A stretch of DNA of 64,000 nt from Grimontia hollisae CIP 101886 (GCF_000176515.1 NZ_ADAQ01000005.1:1-64000), one strand, 5' to 3'. Shown: positions 1 to 10,511, numbered from the stretch's first letter. The notes: generated by a model from the letters alone, not told the origin. Made by a program: numbers and translations.

Positions 1-137
1 GCTCAACGAATACTGATATAAATTGACTGTGCTCTTATTGGTTTTCACGTTTGAAAACATGAAATCAAAACAGCTCAAGGCTGTACCAATTTGAATTGGT
101 CACTCAGTTCGCTGATAAATCTTTTGTCTATCAATGA

Positions 138-180
138 CGAGTGCCCACACAGATTGCATAGGTCAAATTGTTAAAGAACA
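138..180 (-). promoter_or_regulatory. rRNA operon leader with boxA
   Basis: On the minus strand 168-180 reads TGTTCTTTAACAA, a boxA antitermination element, and 138-156 reads CAATCTGTGTGGGCACTCG, the conserved leader sequence that precedes 16S rRNA in enteric and vibrio rrn operons. Transcription runs leftward, so the 16S gene must lie beyond position 1 of the window. No mature 16S sequence is visible here. Confidence 0.9.
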
Positions 181-221
181 TTGACTTTAAGAAGTTTTGC
201 TTCTCACCGTCAGGGCTGCGA

Positions 222-249
222 ATTTTACGCTGCCGGGCGATGAAGTCAA
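222..249 (-). promoter_or_regulatory. rrn promoter, proximal (third of three)
   Basis: Minus strand: -35 TTGACT (244-249), 16-bp spacer, -10 TAAAAT (222-227), then a GC-containing discriminator. It is the promoter nearest the rRNA leader. Confidence 0.75.
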
Positions 250-346
250 GAAGAAATTTTGAGATTTTTCAGTGTTGCTTTTAGCACCCTCAAAACACCT
301 TGTTGACTTGCCTCTCGGGGTGATTTTCCCTTCGAAGCGGGCGGCC

Positions 347-374
347 ATTTTACTGATCTACCTCAACGCGTCAA
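347..374 (-). promoter_or_regulatory. rrn promoter, middle
   Basis: Minus strand: -35 TTGACG (369-374), 16-bp spacer, -10 TAAAAT (347-352), followed by the GC-rich discriminator GGCCGCC typical of stringently controlled stable-RNA promoters. Confidence 0.8.
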
Positions 375-468
375 GCGTTTATTTCGACTCAGTTTTTAAG
401 GCCTTCGCCGTACCGGTCTGGATGGGCATTTCCGCGTTGGAAGCCGCTCTCCGTGTCGGTGAGGCGGC

Positions 469-520
469 ATTATAGGGAGGCGAAAAAATCTGGCAAGGGC
501 TTTTTTGCAGTTTTTTATCG
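469..520 (-). promoter_or_regulatory. rrn promoter, distal (P1-like)
   Basis: Minus strand: -35 TTGCCA (491-496), 16-bp spacer, -10 TATAAT (469-474), discriminator GCCGCCTC. A T/A-rich stretch around 500-520 upstream of the -35 could act as an UP element. The GC-rich discriminator suggests ppGpp/DksA control by analogy with E. coli rrn P1. Confidence 0.85.
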
Positions 521-643
521 AAAACGGCGCGTTCGACCATTTTTCACTCAAATCGCTATTAAAGCACATGAAACCGAACAAGAATTGCACTCTTTTTCCC
601 ATCGAGATAGTCTGTTTTCTATTCACTTGATTAGGAATTCTCT

Positions 644-1186
644 ATGTCTTCTGTCCTTCGCAGCTATAAAGGTCTCTTTCCAACAGTAGGTGAACACGTC
701 TACCTGGACCCGTCTTCGGTGTTAGTAGGAGATATTACTTTAGGTGACGATGTCAGTATTTGGCCTTTGGTCGCGGCCCGCGGCGACGTAAACCGTATCT
801 ATATTGGTAACCGCACTAATATCCAAGACGGCTCTGTTCTTCATGTGACACATAAGAATAAGGAAAACCCGGCAGGACACCCGCTACTCATTGGGGATGA
901 CGTGACAATCGGCCACAAAGTCATGCTGCATGGTTGTACCATTGGCAATAAAGTACTGGTCGGAATGGGGACAATTGTTCTCGATGGCGCAGTGATTGAA
1001 GATGAAGTGATGGTGGGGGCAGGAAGTCTGGTTCCGCCAGGAAAAAGGCTGGTATCCGGTTACCTGTATGTCGGTAGCCCCGTCAGGCAAGCACGCCCGC
1101 TAAAAGAAGCAGAGCGCGCTTTTCTCCAGAAGTCGTCAGATAACTATGTAGTGACGAAAAACGAGTACATCGCAGAAGGCGGTTAA
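644..1186 (+). CDS. yrdA: gamma-carbonic anhydrase-like hexapeptide protein YrdA
   Basis: 180-residue left-handed beta-helix protein of the gamma-carbonic anhydrase family, made mostly of imperfect hexapeptide repeats from about residue 20 to 145. Histidines at 67/70, 91 and 96 (HVTHK and GHKVMLHGC) match the trimer-interface metal ligands. Family members bind zinc or nickel; a physiological carbonic anhydrase role is not established for the YrdA branch. The ATG is preceded by AGGAAT. The gene sits next to the rrn leader exactly as yrdA does beside rrnD in E. coli, and its 3' end overlaps the convergent yrdB by four bases. Confidence 0.92.
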   Translation: MSSVLRSYKGLFPTVGEHVYLDPSSVLVGDITLGDDVSIWPLVAARGDVNRIYIGNRTNIQDGSVLHVTHKNKENPAGHPLLIGDDVTIGHKVMLHGCTIGNKVLVGMGTIVLDGAVIEDEVMVGAGSLVPPGKRLVSGYLYVGSPVRQARPLKEAERAFLQKSSDNYVVTKNEYIAEGG

Positions 1187-1446
1187 CATATCCAGATCTC
1201 ACCGTCGGCATTGAAATCTTCATCTTCGATAGCGCTTTCAGCAAGCTCCTCTAAATCGAAGCGGTATTCACAGAAAGCTGCGAGAATGGCCTGCTCTGTA
1301 GGCAGTGTAGATTGCGTGCGCTTTTCCAGATCTTCGACGCGAATAAAGCACGCAATCAGCGCACCCGACTGTTGTGCCTGAAAACACACCGCCTGCTTTT
1401 CATGATCGAAGTGATGAAGATCAGGAAACAAAATACGCTGGTTCAT
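1183..1446 (-). CDS. yrdB: DUF1488 family protein YrdB
   Basis: 87-residue acidic protein matching the small DUF1488/YrdB family by length, position after aroE and the FPDL...FxxxxxxVxF-type N-terminus. No biochemical function is known for the family and none is proposed here. It is the last gene of the leftward tsaC-hemF-aroE-yrdB run, 15 bases beyond the aroE stop. The C-terminal half is rich in Glu/Asp. Confidence 0.85.
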   Translation of the reverse strand: MNQRILFPDLHHFDHEKQAVCFQAQQSGALIACFIRVEDLEKRTQSTLPTEQAILAAFCEYRFDLEELAESAIEDEDFNADGEIWIC

Positions 1447-1461
1447 AATATCGTCGTTAAC

Positions 1462-2280
1462 TTATTCTGCCAGATTACGGCGAAGTTCCCTTAGTACCTG
1501 ACCACTTCCGGGTCTGATACCACGCCAGACAGTAAAACTTTCTGCTGCCTGTCCGACCAGCATGCCAAGTCCATCAATCACGCGGGCGGCTCCATTATCC
1601 AGCGCCCACTGGTTACTGCTGGTAGTGCCTGCGCCATATACCATGTCGTACACCACAGTATGTTCACCAAATACTGATGGGCTGATTTGCGGGTGATCGC
1701 CTGCAAGGCTGGCGGATGTGGAATTGATCACCACATCAAACTGTCCCTCAATCACCTCAAAGCTGGTTGCTGATACACAACCATGTTGTTCAAATAAAGA
1801 CGCCAGCATTTCTGCTTTGCTTTCAGTGCGGTTGGCAATCACTAACGCTGACGGCTCATGTGCCAGCAAAGGCAAGATTACCCCACGCGCTGCACCACCC
1901 GCACCGAGTAATAGGATACGAGCCCCCTTGAGAATGATCTGGTTGTTCAGCAAATCCTGCACCAGTCCTTCGCCATCAGTGTTATCACCGAGGATTCCGC
2001 CATCATCCAACTTTTTGAGCGTATTCACCGCACCGGCCAGTTTGGCGCGCTCGGTTAACTGAGTCGCGAGCTTAAACGCCTCTTCCTTAAAAGGCACAGT
2101 GACATTGCACCCTTTACCGCCGTTTTCAAAAAAAGCGCTAACCGCTTCTTCGAAACCGCCCACTGGCGCCTCGAGGGTTTCATAACACATTGCCTGCGAT
2201 GTCTGGCGTGCAAACAGGGTATGTATAAAGGGTGACTTACTGTGTGAAACCGGATTTCCGACAACAACGTATTTATCCAC
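1462..2280 (-). CDS. aroE: shikimate dehydrogenase (NADP+)
   Basis: 272 residues, the usual AroE length. It reduces 3-dehydroshikimate to shikimate in the cytosolic aromatic pathway. The N-terminal substrate domain carries SHSKSP near residues 12-17 and the VTVPFK motif with the catalytic lysine around 65. NTDGEG around 100 supplies the catalytic aspartate, and GAGGAARG near 125-135 is the NADP-binding loop. It lies 18 bases after hemF on the same strand, in an operon-like series conserved in Vibrionaceae. Confidence 0.97.
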   Translation of the reverse strand: MDKYVVVGNPVSHSKSPFIHTLFARQTSQAMCYETLEAPVGGFEEAVSAFFENGGKGCNVTVPFKEEAFKLATQLTERAKLAGAVNTLKKLDDGGILGDNTDGEGLVQDLLNNQIILKGARILLLGAGGAARGVILPLLAHEPSALVIANRTESKAEMLASLFEQHGCVSATSFEVIEGQFDVVINSTSASLAGDHPQISPSVFGEHTVVYDMVYGAGTTSSNQWALDNGAARVIDGLGMLVGQAAESFTVWRGIRPGSGQVLRELRRNLAE

Positions 2281-2298
2281 GGTATTTGCTTCCTTGCC

Positions 2299-3243
<945 letters not shown>

Positions 3244-3801
3244 CTAACCTTGACGAAGCACCTTACCAGAACGTGCATCGCGGATCTCGGTCGGCTTGTC
3301 GCGTCCACCGATCTTTCCCTCCAAGACGTTGGGAACACGCTCGCCAAGCTGCTTAACGACTTCTTCGACACTACGGCACGGCGCTTCACCGCTCAAGTTC
3401 GCACTGGTGGATGTGATAGGCTTGCCGTAAGAAAGGCACAACGCACGCACATCAGGGTGATCGGAGACTCGTACAGCCACCGTATCAAACTGACCTGTCA
3501 CCCAGTCAGTGGTTTTCTTTCCTGCCGGCATCACCCAGGTAACAGGTCCCGGCCAGGTTGCCAGCACATCGGCTTTTACTTCATCACTCAGGCTGTCAAA
3601 GTCGATATACCCCTCCAGCTGGGAGAACTCAGCAGCAATAAGAATCAACCCTTTGGCTTTATCACGTGCTTTAACATCCAACAGCGCCTGCACCGCCTGG
3701 GGACTGTCTGGATCACACCCAACGCCAAACACACCTTCCGTTGGATAGGCAATTACTTCTCCACGGGCCAGCGCCGAAACGCACTGTTCCACATTCGCCA
3801 A
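3244..3801 (-). CDS. tsaC: L-threonylcarbamoyladenylate synthase
   Basis: 185-residue YrdC/Sua5-type protein. It makes threonylcarbamoyl-AMP from threonine, bicarbonate and ATP for t6A37 modification of ANN-decoding tRNAs. The family hallmark YPTEGVFGVGCDP lies near residues 20-32, KxRxKxKG-type sequence (KARDKAKGLILI) near 45-55, and TSTSANLSGE around 130-140. It is the short form without the Sua5 C-terminal domain. First gene of the leftward tsaC-hemF-aroE-yrdB series, divergent from purE. Confidence 0.95.
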   Translation of the reverse strand: MANVEQCVSALARGEVIAYPTEGVFGVGCDPDSPQAVQALLDVKARDKAKGLILIAAEFSQLEGYIDFDSLSDEVKADVLATWPGPVTWVMPAGKKTTDWVTGQFDTVAVRVSDHPDVRALCLSYGKPITSTSANLSGEAPCRSVEEVVKQLGERVPNVLEGKIGGRDKPTEIRDARSGKVLRQG

Positions 3802-3945
3802 TGTTCATCTCCTACTCTGCCGAATAAAAATTCGGCTTACTATGACTAACTTTATCCGGCGTTCTCAACACTTTTGTCACAAATAGAAACAGATGAACCC
3901 AAAACATCCGTCGCTAAATTGACAAAAACCAACACAAACAGGCTG

Positions 3946-3983
3946 ACGCAAACGTTTTCCTTGACCTTGATTGCCGATATAAT
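3946..3983 (+). promoter_or_regulatory. purEK promoter with PurR-box-like operator
   Basis: ACGCAAACGTTTTCCT at 3946-3961 matches 14 of 16 positions of the E. coli PurR consensus ACGCAAACGTTTGCGT. A -10 TATAAT is at 3978-3983, and the operator covers the -35 position (TTTTCC at 3955-3960 gives a 17-bp spacer). This is the geometry of PurR repression of purE. The site and hexamers are seen; regulation is inferred. Confidence 0.75.
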
Positions 3984-4033
3984 GCGCCGAATTTCTCTGT
4001 TCCAATGGTTAGACAGCATTTACAGGAGTCACT

Positions 4034-4519
4034 ATGAAAGTCGGCATCATCATGGGTTCGAAGTCCGATTGGCCAACCATGAAAAACGCAGCAGATATGC
4101 TGGATAGTTTTGGCATTGCCTATGAGACAAAAGTGGTTTCCGCCCACCGCACTCCTGATTTGCTAGCTGAGTATGCCAGCAAAGCGGCATCCCGTGGCCT
4201 GAAAGTCATTATCGCAGGTGCTGGCGGCGCTGCCCACCTGCCAGGTATGACCGCTGCCTTTACCAGCCTTCCTGTACTCGGCGTGCCCGTTCAGTCAAAA
4301 GCGCTCAAAGGCATGGATTCCCTGCTTTCTATCGTCCAGATGCCAAAAGGCGTGGCTGTCGGTACGCTGGCAATCGGTGATGCCGGTGCAGCCAATGCTG
4401 GTCTTCTGGCAGCGCAAATTCTGGCCACTAGCGATGATACACTGATGGCCAGAGTCGATGCCTTCCGCCAGAGCCAGACAGAGACTGTGCTTGCCAACCC
4501 AGACCCATCGGTAGAATAA
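4034..4519 (+). CDS. purE: N5-carboxyaminoimidazole ribonucleotide mutase (PurE)
   Basis: 161 residues, class I PurE length. It converts N5-CAIR to CAIR in de novo purine synthesis. GSKSDW near residues 8-13 and SAHRTP near 36-41 form the active site with the conserved histidine; the glycine-rich [12 protein letters not shown] segment follows. The ATG has an AGGAG Shine-Dalgarno. purK starts two bases after its stop, so the two act as one transcription unit behind the PurR-like box. Confidence 0.97.
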   Translation: MKVGIIMGSKSDWPTMKNAADMLDSFGIAYETKVVSAHRTPDLLAEYASKAASRGLKVIIAGAGGAAHLPGMTAAFTSLPVLGVPVQSKALKGMDSLLSIVQMPKGVAVGTLAIGDAGAANAGLLAAQILATSDDTLMARVDAFRQSQTETVLANPDPSVE

Positions 4520-4521
4520 CC

Positions 4522-5658
4522 ATGAATGTGCTGGTTCTTGGTGCCGGACAGCTGGCACGTATGATGGCACTGGCTGGTGCCCCTTTAAACCTTAAGATCA
4601 GTGCATACGACGTGCGAAGCGGCAACCTTATCCATCCCGTCACGTTGGAAGTGATAGGAAAAGGACTGGAAAGCGGCATTGCCAATGCCGACGTCATTAC
4701 TGCTGAATTTGAACATATCGCCCCGGATGTTCTGGAGATTTGCCAGGCCAGTGGCAAATTTTACCCGGGCGAAACCGCGATTCTGACTGGCGGAGACCGC
4801 CGACGGGAAAAAGCGCTGCTGGATAAAGCTGGCGTCGCAAACGCCCGCTATCACGTTATCACATGCCGGGAAGACTATGATGCCGCCATGGCCAGCATCG
4901 GCCTGCCCATGATCCTGAAAAGTGCCCTTGATGGCTACGACGGAAAAGGCCAGTGGCGGTTGAAACCTGACTCAGACATTGACGCTGTGTGGCAGGACAT
5001 TAACCATTTTCTGCAAACCTCACCGCAGGGCGAACGCCAGTGTGTCATCGCCGAAGAGTTTGTTCCCTTTGACCGAGAGGTGTCACTGATTGGTGCACGC
5101 GATGCCAAGGGAAATCTGGAAATTTACCCTCTGACCGAAAACATCCATACCGACGGTATCTTAAGTGTGTCTATTGCGGCAGGAGACAATGCTGCGTTGC
5201 AGATGCAGGCAGAAGCCATGTTCAAGGCAGTAGCCGATACACTCAACTATGTCGGCGTGCTGGCGATTGAGTTTTTCGATGTTGGCGGAAACCTGAAAGT
5301 GAACGAGATTGCGCCGCGTGTGCACAACTCCGGCCACTGGACCCAGCAAGGTGCAGAAGTCTGCCAGTTTGAAAACCACCTTCGCGCCGTATGTGGCTTG
5401 CCGCTCGGCAGCGCCAAACGCATTCGCCCAACGGCAATGATCAATATCGTTGGTGACGTGACAGTTCCTGAAGATGTGATGGGGTTAGCACATGTGCATT
5501 GGTACGATAAAGCGCCCCGCCCGGGCCGTAAAATCGGCCACATTAACCTGTGCGCTGACAATGCCAAGGCGCTGGGTGTAGCACTTAACGACGTTGCCAG
5601 TTATTTGGATGATACCGAGTTTCCGGCGATTCAACGCGCAGCACAAGCGCTGGGATAA
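4522..5658 (+). CDS. purK: N5-carboxyaminoimidazole ribonucleotide synthase (PurK)
   Basis: 378-residue ATP-grasp enzyme that makes N5-CAIR from AIR, bicarbonate and ATP, the substrate of the adjacent PurE. The N-terminal GAGQLARMM motif, the central ATP-grasp core with KSALDGYDGKGQW and the EEFVPFDREVS segment, and the NEIAPRVHNSGHWT motif near residue 265-278 are all present. Length is a little above the E. coli protein. The operon ends at a strong bidirectional terminator shared with yrdD. Confidence 0.97.
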   Translation: MNVLVLGAGQLARMMALAGAPLNLKISAYDVRSGNLIHPVTLEVIGKGLESGIANADVITAEFEHIAPDVLEICQASGKFYPGETAILTGGDRRREKALLDKAGVANARYHVITCREDYDAAMASIGLPMILKSALDGYDGKGQWRLKPDSDIDAVWQDINHFLQTSPQGERQCVIAEEFVPFDREVSLIGARDAKGNLEIYPLTENIHTDGILSVSIAAGDNAALQMQAEAMFKAVADTLNYVGVLAIEFFDVGGNLKVNEIAPRVHNSGHWTQQGAEVCQFENHLRAVCGLPLGSAKRIRPTAMINIVGDVTVPEDVMGLAHVHWYDKAPRPGRKIGHINLCADNAKALGVALNDVASYLDDTEFPAIQRAAQALG

Positions 5659-5673
5659 CCCTTTGCGAAACAA

Positions 5674-5702
5674 AGAAAAAGTCGCAGTCTGCGGCTTTTT
5701 CT
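5674..5702. terminator. bidirectional terminator between purK and yrdD
   Basis: AAAAAG-t-CGCA-GTC-TGCG-g-CTTTTT hairpin with A and T runs on both sides, between the convergent ends of purK and yrdD. It can serve both strands. Confidence 0.85.
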
Positions 5703-5718
5703 GTTTCTGTCGCAAACA

Positions 5719-6285
5719 TTATTGCGTCTGTTTGTGCTGACACCTTTTATCCGCGCAGACTTCCACAACACCCGACGCCCGCTTTTTCTCTAACAAAAGC
5801 GGATAACCACACACCTCGCAGTTACCTTTGATGGGCTTAAGGTTGACGGCAAACTTGCATTTCGGATAGGCATCACAGGCATAAAACGCCTTGCCAAAGC
5901 GGGATTTCTTCTCGTGAAGCTTTCCTTTACGGCACGCCGGGCAGGTGATGTCCAGCGTCTCGGACTCCGGCTCCTGATCACGCTTTTCAATGTGCTGGCA
6001 GTCAGGATAAGCCGAACAACCAATAAACATTCCATAACGCCCCTGCCGCAACACCAGTTCATTGCCACATTCCGGGCACGGTATGCCCAGTTCTTTGACG
6101 ATATGACCATCATTGTGGTGCAGTGACTCAACAAAATCACAGCCAGGATACGCCGTGCAGGCCTTGAACGGCCCACGCTTACTGTGCTTGATAACAAGAA
6201 CGCTGCCACATTTCGGGCAGCGCTCTTCGTTTTCCAGCGCGTGTTCGTGCGCGCTGAACAGGGAATCATCAATTTTTCCAGCCAA
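5719..6285 (-). CDS. yrdD: topoisomerase I C-terminal-like zinc-ribbon protein
   Basis: 188 residues containing repeated CxxC...C(x)n zinc ribbons of the topoisomerase I C-terminal type: CPKCGS/AYPGC near residues 18-49, CPECGN/AYPDC near 75-100, CPACRK/AYPKC near 115-140, and CEVCGY/CADKRC at the end. It has no topoisomerase catalytic domain. The family is probably nucleic-acid binding, with function undefined. It is the last gene of the leftward LysM-dprA-smg-yrdD series. Confidence 0.88.
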   Translation of the reverse strand: MAGKIDDSLFSAHEHALENEERCPKCGSVLVIKHSKRGPFKACTAYPGCDFVESLHHNDGHIVKELGIPCPECGNELVLRQGRYGMFIGCSAYPDCQHIEKRDQEPESETLDITCPACRKGKLHEKKSRFGKAFYACDAYPKCKFAVNLKPIKGNCEVCGYPLLLEKKRASGVVEVCADKRCQHKQTQ

Positions 6286-6311
6286 AACAGACCAGCCTCA
6301 ACAACCTAGTT

Positions 6312-6785
6312 TTAATGAAGGTATTCATCTTCTGCTGTGCTGTAGAGTAACTCTTCCATTTGATCGTACGCGCGCTCGTTACCGGGCACGTTAAACAGCA
6401 CCATCAGGATCACCCATTTCAGATCTTCAAGGAGAAACTCCTGCGTATCCAGCTCCATGACACGATCAATCACCATTTCACGGGTCTCTGGGCTCAGCAC
6501 ACTGATTTGTTCCAGAAACATTAAGAAGCCCCGGCTCTCAATATCCAGCCGAGCCATTTCTTTCGCGGTATAGATGCGAACAGACGTGAGGGCACCACCG
6601 GTAAGGTATGGGGTTCTATCAGCGTCTTGCAATTGCGCCAGCTTTTCCAGCCAGTTCAGCGCTTTGTATATATCATCTTGATGAAATCCAGCTCTGGAGA
6701 GTTCATCAGCCAACTCGTCCTGATCCACCATCAGCTCCACATCGCTGTGGATATAGGTTTCAAACAGGTACATTAATATGTCCAT
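6312..6785 (-). CDS. smg: Smg family protein
   Basis: 157 residues from the second of two adjacent ATGs, the same length as E. coli Smg, starting with [15 protein letters not shown]-type sequence. The open frame extends 45 codons further upstream, but that part overlaps dprA and lacks family similarity. Smg (DUF494) is an acidic helical protein of unknown molecular role that accompanies dprA in gammaproteobacteria. It starts five bases after the dprA stop and is followed by yrdD after 26 bases. Confidence 0.92.
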   Translation of the reverse strand: MDILMYLFETYIHSDVELMVDQDELADELSRAGFHQDDIYKALNWLEKLAQLQDADRTPYLTGGALTSVRIYTAKEMARLDIESRGFLMFLEQISVLSPETREMVIDRVMELDTQEFLLEDLKWVILMVLFNVPGNERAYDQMEELLYSTAEDEYLH

Positions 6786-6790
6786 CATGG

Positions 6791-7888
6791 CTATCCCCTC
6801 CTCGTTCTGACATAGCCACCGGGTACTGCGGATACAAATCCCTGTAGCTCTAGCTCTAACAACTGCATCATGATTTCGTGAACGGGTTGATCGCAGAGTT
6901 CTGCAAGCACATCGACACACCTAACTTCATTTCCTACGTTAGCCAACAGTTCAGGAAATGGCAATTCTTCTCGCAAGTCTTGGGGCTGGGCAACTTCCAG
7001 TTGGTGATTAATCGCACAACCTGCAAGTGTGCCGACTTGCACCAGAATATCGTCGACGGACTCCACTAAAAAAGCGCCCTGCTTTATCAGCCCGTTGCTG
7101 CCCTTAGCATATGGGTTGTGAATCGAGCCAGGCAGCGCAAATACATCCCGCCCCTGTTCAAGCGCCAGCCTGGCAGTAATCAATGAACCACTTTTCATGG
7201 CTGCCTCCACCACTAACACACCAGTAGAGAGACCGCTGATAATCCGGTTTCGTCTCGGGAAAAATGCAGGCTTGGGTGGCGACCAAGGCCACAGCTCTGA
7301 CACCAGTGCACCAGAATCCCTCACATCACCCGCTAGCTGGCGATGACTGGCAGGATACACCTTATCCAGCCCAGACCCTAGCACAGCGATGGTTTTTCCC
7401 TGTCCATCGAGCGCACCACGGTGCGCGCGGCCATCAATGCCCAGAGCCAGGCCACTGGTCACCACCACATCATGCGCCGCAAGCTCCTTGGCAAATGCAT
7501 GAGCCAACGCAAGGCCCTCACTGGATGCGTGGCGACTGCCGACAATGGCCAATTGAGGAAGGGAAAGCAGTCTCGGATCGCCATCGACAAACAGCAGTGG
7601 CGGCGCGCCAGAGATTTGTTTAAGCAGATAGGGATAGCGGTGATCGGTCAGGGCAATAATGTGTCTGGACGGTGCAGATGCCCAGGCCAGACATCTGTCG
7701 ATGATGGAAAAATCGGGGTGGCGCAGTGCCTGAACCTGAGCTGGCTTTAGTCCCAGCGCGGCAAGCTCAATATCATCAAGCGCCTCAAGTTTATGGGGTG
7801 GATAGCGGCTGATAATTTTACTGACCGCCTGGCCACCCAAACGGGGAACAGCGGCGAGCCTAAGCCACCACTCAAGCTCGCGTGACAT
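6791..7888 (-). CDS. dprA: DNA-processing protein DprA
   Basis: 365 residues from the ATG at 7888, chosen because GGAAGG lies five bases upstream and the next in-frame start lies inside the preceding gene. DprA binds incoming single-stranded DNA and loads RecA in natural transformation. Visible parts: an N-terminal helical region; the Rossmann core with VGSRHAS near 112-118, GSGLDKVYP near 175, and the [12 protein letters not shown] and EA...[22 protein letters not shown] motifs; a C-terminal winged-helix-like region. The start codon is one base beyond the LysM gene stop. With comM at 22 kb it suggests transformation capacity. Confidence 0.95.
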   Translation of the reverse strand: MSRELEWWLRLAAVPRLGGQAVSKIISRYPPHKLEALDDIELAALGLKPAQVQALRHPDFSIIDRCLAWASAPSRHIIALTDHRYPYLLKQISGAPPLLFVDGDPRLLSLPQLAIVGSRHASSEGLALAHAFAKELAAHDVVVTSGLALGIDGRAHRGALDGQGKTIAVLGSGLDKVYPASHRQLAGDVRDSGALVSELWPWSPPKPAFFPRRNRIISGLSTGVLVVEAAMKSGSLITARLALEQGRDVFALPGSIHNPYAKGSNGLIKQGAFLVESVDDILVQVGTLAGCAINHQLEVAQPQDLREELPFPELLANVGNEVRCVDVLAELCDQPVHEIMMQLLELELQGFVSAVPGGYVRTRRG

Positions 7889-7889
7889 C

Positions 7890-8921
7890 TTATCCTTCCG
7901 CAGCAACAACCGGCATGTCAGCCTTCAGTGGCATATCCGCATCCACCACCATGGCAAGACTGAAGAAAGGGTAGCTCCGGATCACTAACAATTTACCTGC
8001 AGAGGTTGAGGGCAAGACTTTCCGTTCACCGCCCGCATTGTCCACTCCAGAGTCATAGCGCATCTTGCCTTTACTGCCTTTCATGGTCGCACCGGGCACT
8101 ACCACAGAAAGCGTATGGCCAGCATCGATGCCATCGGTTTCACCCAGATCGACCACCACAATCTGGCGATGCCCGACATAGTTACTGCCGTAAAGGTGCC
8201 CGACCATGGTGCCGGCAACGCCCTGAGGTGCCGGTTTGGGGTGGAAAACCTCCCCGGTTTTTGCCCCAAGGGCAGGAAGAAGAATGTCATTCGGTTTAAT
8301 TTCCTGACGCTGGCGGGTAAGTTTCATTTCCGCAATGTCATCCAGTGAACGCACCAGCACTGCCTCGCCCACTTTTTTCAGACTCACCATGCGCACGACC
8401 GTTTCCTCTTTATTGCGCTCAAAATGGGTCACGGCACGGTAAATAAACCAGCCTTCACTCTCCAGCGGCCTGTCGGCAAAAAAAGGGGTACGGGTTGAAA
8501 TATAGCTCCACCCCTCCTGAGAGCCCAGGACACGTGGTGCGAGACGATATTCCTGGTCTGAAATCAGGGTGTCAAATGTCAGGTGCTGCGCGAGAATAGA
8601 AGAAGAGGCACTGTTGATGGGCACCAGCCCCGTTTGCCGGGCACCTGCGGTGTAAGACAGGACCGGCTTACCCCCTACCCAATCAAGACGCAGCTGATCG
8701 CCGGGATAAATCAAGTGGGGGTTAGCAATCGACGGGTTATGCTGCCAAAGCGTTGGCCAGTGCCAGGGGTTTTCAAGATAGAGCCCGGCAATGTCCCACA
8801 GGGTATCGCCTTTTTTCACGGTGTAAGTTGCCGGCGCGTCTTCACTCAGTCGCACCTCTGCCGCCACCGCCATACCTGACCATCCAACAGCCAGACAAAA
8901 CATGATAAGCTTTCTAAACAT
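7890..8921 (-). CDS. exported LysM-domain protein
   Basis: 343 residues with a signal peptide (FRKLIMFCLAVGWSGMAVA, cleavage near residue 20) and one LysM domain at about 32-80 (YTVKKGDTLWDIAG...PGDQLRL). A long C-terminal region of about 250 residues follows that I do not assign. The start at 8921 has GGAG seven bases upstream; a longer frame reaches 9026 but puts the signal peptide internally. LysM binds peptidoglycan, so a periplasmic wall-associated role is likely. Its fixed position before dprA and divergent from def is conserved in vibrios. Confidence 0.88.
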   Translation of the reverse strand: MFRKLIMFCLAVGWSGMAVAAEVRLSEDAPATYTVKKGDTLWDIAGLYLENPWHWPTLWQHNPSIANPHLIYPGDQLRLDWVGGKPVLSYTAGARQTGLVPINSASSSILAQHLTFDTLISDQEYRLAPRVLGSQEGWSYISTRTPFFADRPLESEGWFIYRAVTHFERNKEETVVRMVSLKKVGEAVLVRSLDDIAEMKLTRQRQEIKPNDILLPALGAKTGEVFHPKPAPQGVAGTMVGHLYGSNYVGHRQIVVVDLGETDGIDAGHTLSVVVPGATMKGSKGKMRYDSGVDNAGGERKVLPSTSAGKLLVIRSYPFFSLAMVVDADMPLKADMPVVAAEG

Positions 8922-9041
8922 CCCCTGTCTCCAAAAGCGCACTTTCGTTTGGGATGCTGTCATTTGGACAGCAAAATGTCTAGAATTAGCCCAATTATCG
9001 AAGCCGACTACGGCGCAGTTCAACATATTTAAGAGACGTTT

Positions 9042-9554
9042 ATGAGTGTATTGCAGGTTTTGACCTTCCCGGACGATCGCCTACGCACGGTGGCGAAACC
9101 GGTAGAGAGCGTCACACCAGAGATCCAGAAGATTGTCGATGACATGCTGGAAACCATGTACCAAGAGGACGGCATTGGCCTTGCGGCGACTCAAGTCGAT
9201 ATTCACCAGCGTATCGTGGTGATTGATATTTCCGAGACCCGTGATGAACCCATGGTGCTGATCAACCCGGAAATTATCGAAAAACGCGGTGAAGACGGCA
9301 TTGAAGAAGGCTGCCTGTCTGTACCGGGTGCGCGCGCACTGGTGCCCCGTGCGTCAGAAGTGACCGTAAAAGCACTGGATCGCGACGGCAACGAATACCA
9401 GTTTGAAGCTGATGACCTTCTGGCCATTTGCGTCCAGCACGAACTGGACCACCTGGAAGGTAAACTGTTTGTGGATTACCTGTCGCCACTCAAGCAACAG
9501 CGCATCAAACAGAAACTGGAAAAAATCAAACGCGCTAACCAGAAAGCCAGCTGA
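9042..9554 (+). CDS. def: peptide deformylase
   Basis: 170 residues. Removes the N-formyl group from nascent proteins. All three metal-site motifs are present: GIGLAATQV near 45-53, EGCLSVPG near 89-96 with the cysteine ligand, and [14 protein letters not shown] near 131-144 with the HExxH-type ligands. First gene of the rightward def-fmt-rsmB-trkA-trkH series, pairing the enzyme with the formyltransferase that makes its substrate. Confidence 0.98.
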   Translation: MSVLQVLTFPDDRLRTVAKPVESVTPEIQKIVDDMLETMYQEDGIGLAATQVDIHQRIVVIDISETRDEPMVLINPEIIEKRGEDGIEEGCLSVPGARALVPRASEVTVKALDRDGNEYQFEADDLLAICVQHELDHLEGKLFVDYLSPLKQQRIKQKLEKIKRANQKAS

Positions 9555-9561
9555 GGTGTCC

Positions 9562-10506
9562 TTGAGCGACTCATTGAAAATCGTATTTGCCGGTACGCCG
9601 GATTTCGCCGCCCGTCATCTGGCGGCGTTGTTGTCTTCCCACCATGAGGTCGTGGCGGTGTATACCCAGCCAGATCGTCCGGCTGGACGCGGCAAAAAGC
9701 TGACCGCGAGCCCGGTCAAACTGCTGGCACAGGAACACGGCATCCCTGTGTATCAGCCTGCAAGCCTGAAAGCCGAAGAGGCACAGCAAGAGCTGGCTGC
9801 GATCGGCGCAGATATCATGGTGGTAGTGGCTTATGGCCTGCTGTTACCCAAAGCCGTACTCGACACACCGCGCCTTGGCTGCATCAATGTCCACGGCTCT
9901 ATCCTGCCCCGCTGGCGTGGCGCTGCCCCTATCCAGCGTGCTATCTGGGCGGGGGATACACAAACCGGTGTCACCATCATGCAAATGGATGAAGGCCTGG
10001 ATACCGGCGATATGCTCAAGATCGCAACCCTGGATATCGACGCCAAAGAAACCAGTGCCACACTGTATGAAAGACTGGCAGAGCTGGGGCCACAAGCGCT
10101 GGTTGCGTGCTTAGGCGATATCGCTTCTGGCAACGCTGTGGCCGAAAAACAAAACGATGAACTGGCCAACTACGCCAAAAAGCTGAGCAAAGAAGAAGCG
10201 CAGATTGACTGGAGCATGAGCGCTGTTGCCATTGAGCGCTGTATCCGCGCTTTCAACCCATGGCCGATGAGCCACTTCAGTGTGGCAGACAACAACATCA
10301 AGATCTGGGATGCCGACGTTGAGGAAGAAAACAGCGACGAAGCGCCGGGCACCATTTTGTCAGCGGACAAGAAAGGTATCCGGGTGGCAACCGGAGAAGG
10401 TGTGTTGCGCCTGCTCTCTATCCAGCCACCGGGTAAAAAAGCCATGAGTGCGGCAGATATTCTGAATTCCCGCCGTGACTGGTTTGAACCTGGCACCCAC
10501 CTGTAA
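9562..10506 (+). CDS. fmt: methionyl-tRNA formyltransferase
   Basis: 314 residues starting at a TTG codon (9562), supported by the TGAGG Shine-Dalgarno at 9552-9556 and alignment with the S-[DE][11 protein letters not shown] start of known Fmt proteins. A longer open frame runs back into def in a different frame and is spurious at its N-terminus. Key motifs: [29 protein letters not shown], the catalytic [16 protein letters not shown] around residue 105-120, and the C-terminal OB-fold. Transfers formyl from 10-formyl-THF to Met-tRNAi. A terminator follows. Confidence 0.96.
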   Translation: MSDSLKIVFAGTPDFAARHLAALLSSHHEVVAVYTQPDRPAGRGKKLTASPVKLLAQEHGIPVYQPASLKAEEAQQELAAIGADIMVVVAYGLLLPKAVLDTPRLGCINVHGSILPRWRGAAPIQRAIWAGDTQTGVTIMQMDEGLDTGDMLKIATLDIDAKETSATLYERLAELGPQALVACLGDIASGNAVAEKQNDELANYAKKLSKEEAQIDWSMSAVAIERCIRAFNPWPMSHFSVADNNIKIWDADVEEENSDEAPGTILSADKKGIRVATGEGVLRLLSIQPPGKKAMSAADILNSRRDWFEPGTHL

Positions 10507-10511
10507 TTGAG

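Noticed and set aside
1-137. 16S rRNA gene start
   Set aside because: The conserved 16S 5' sequence is not reached; only leader sequence is seen up to position 1.
9403-9561. N-terminal extension of the fmt frame
   Set aside because: It lies entirely inside def in another frame and is unlike any Fmt N-terminus.
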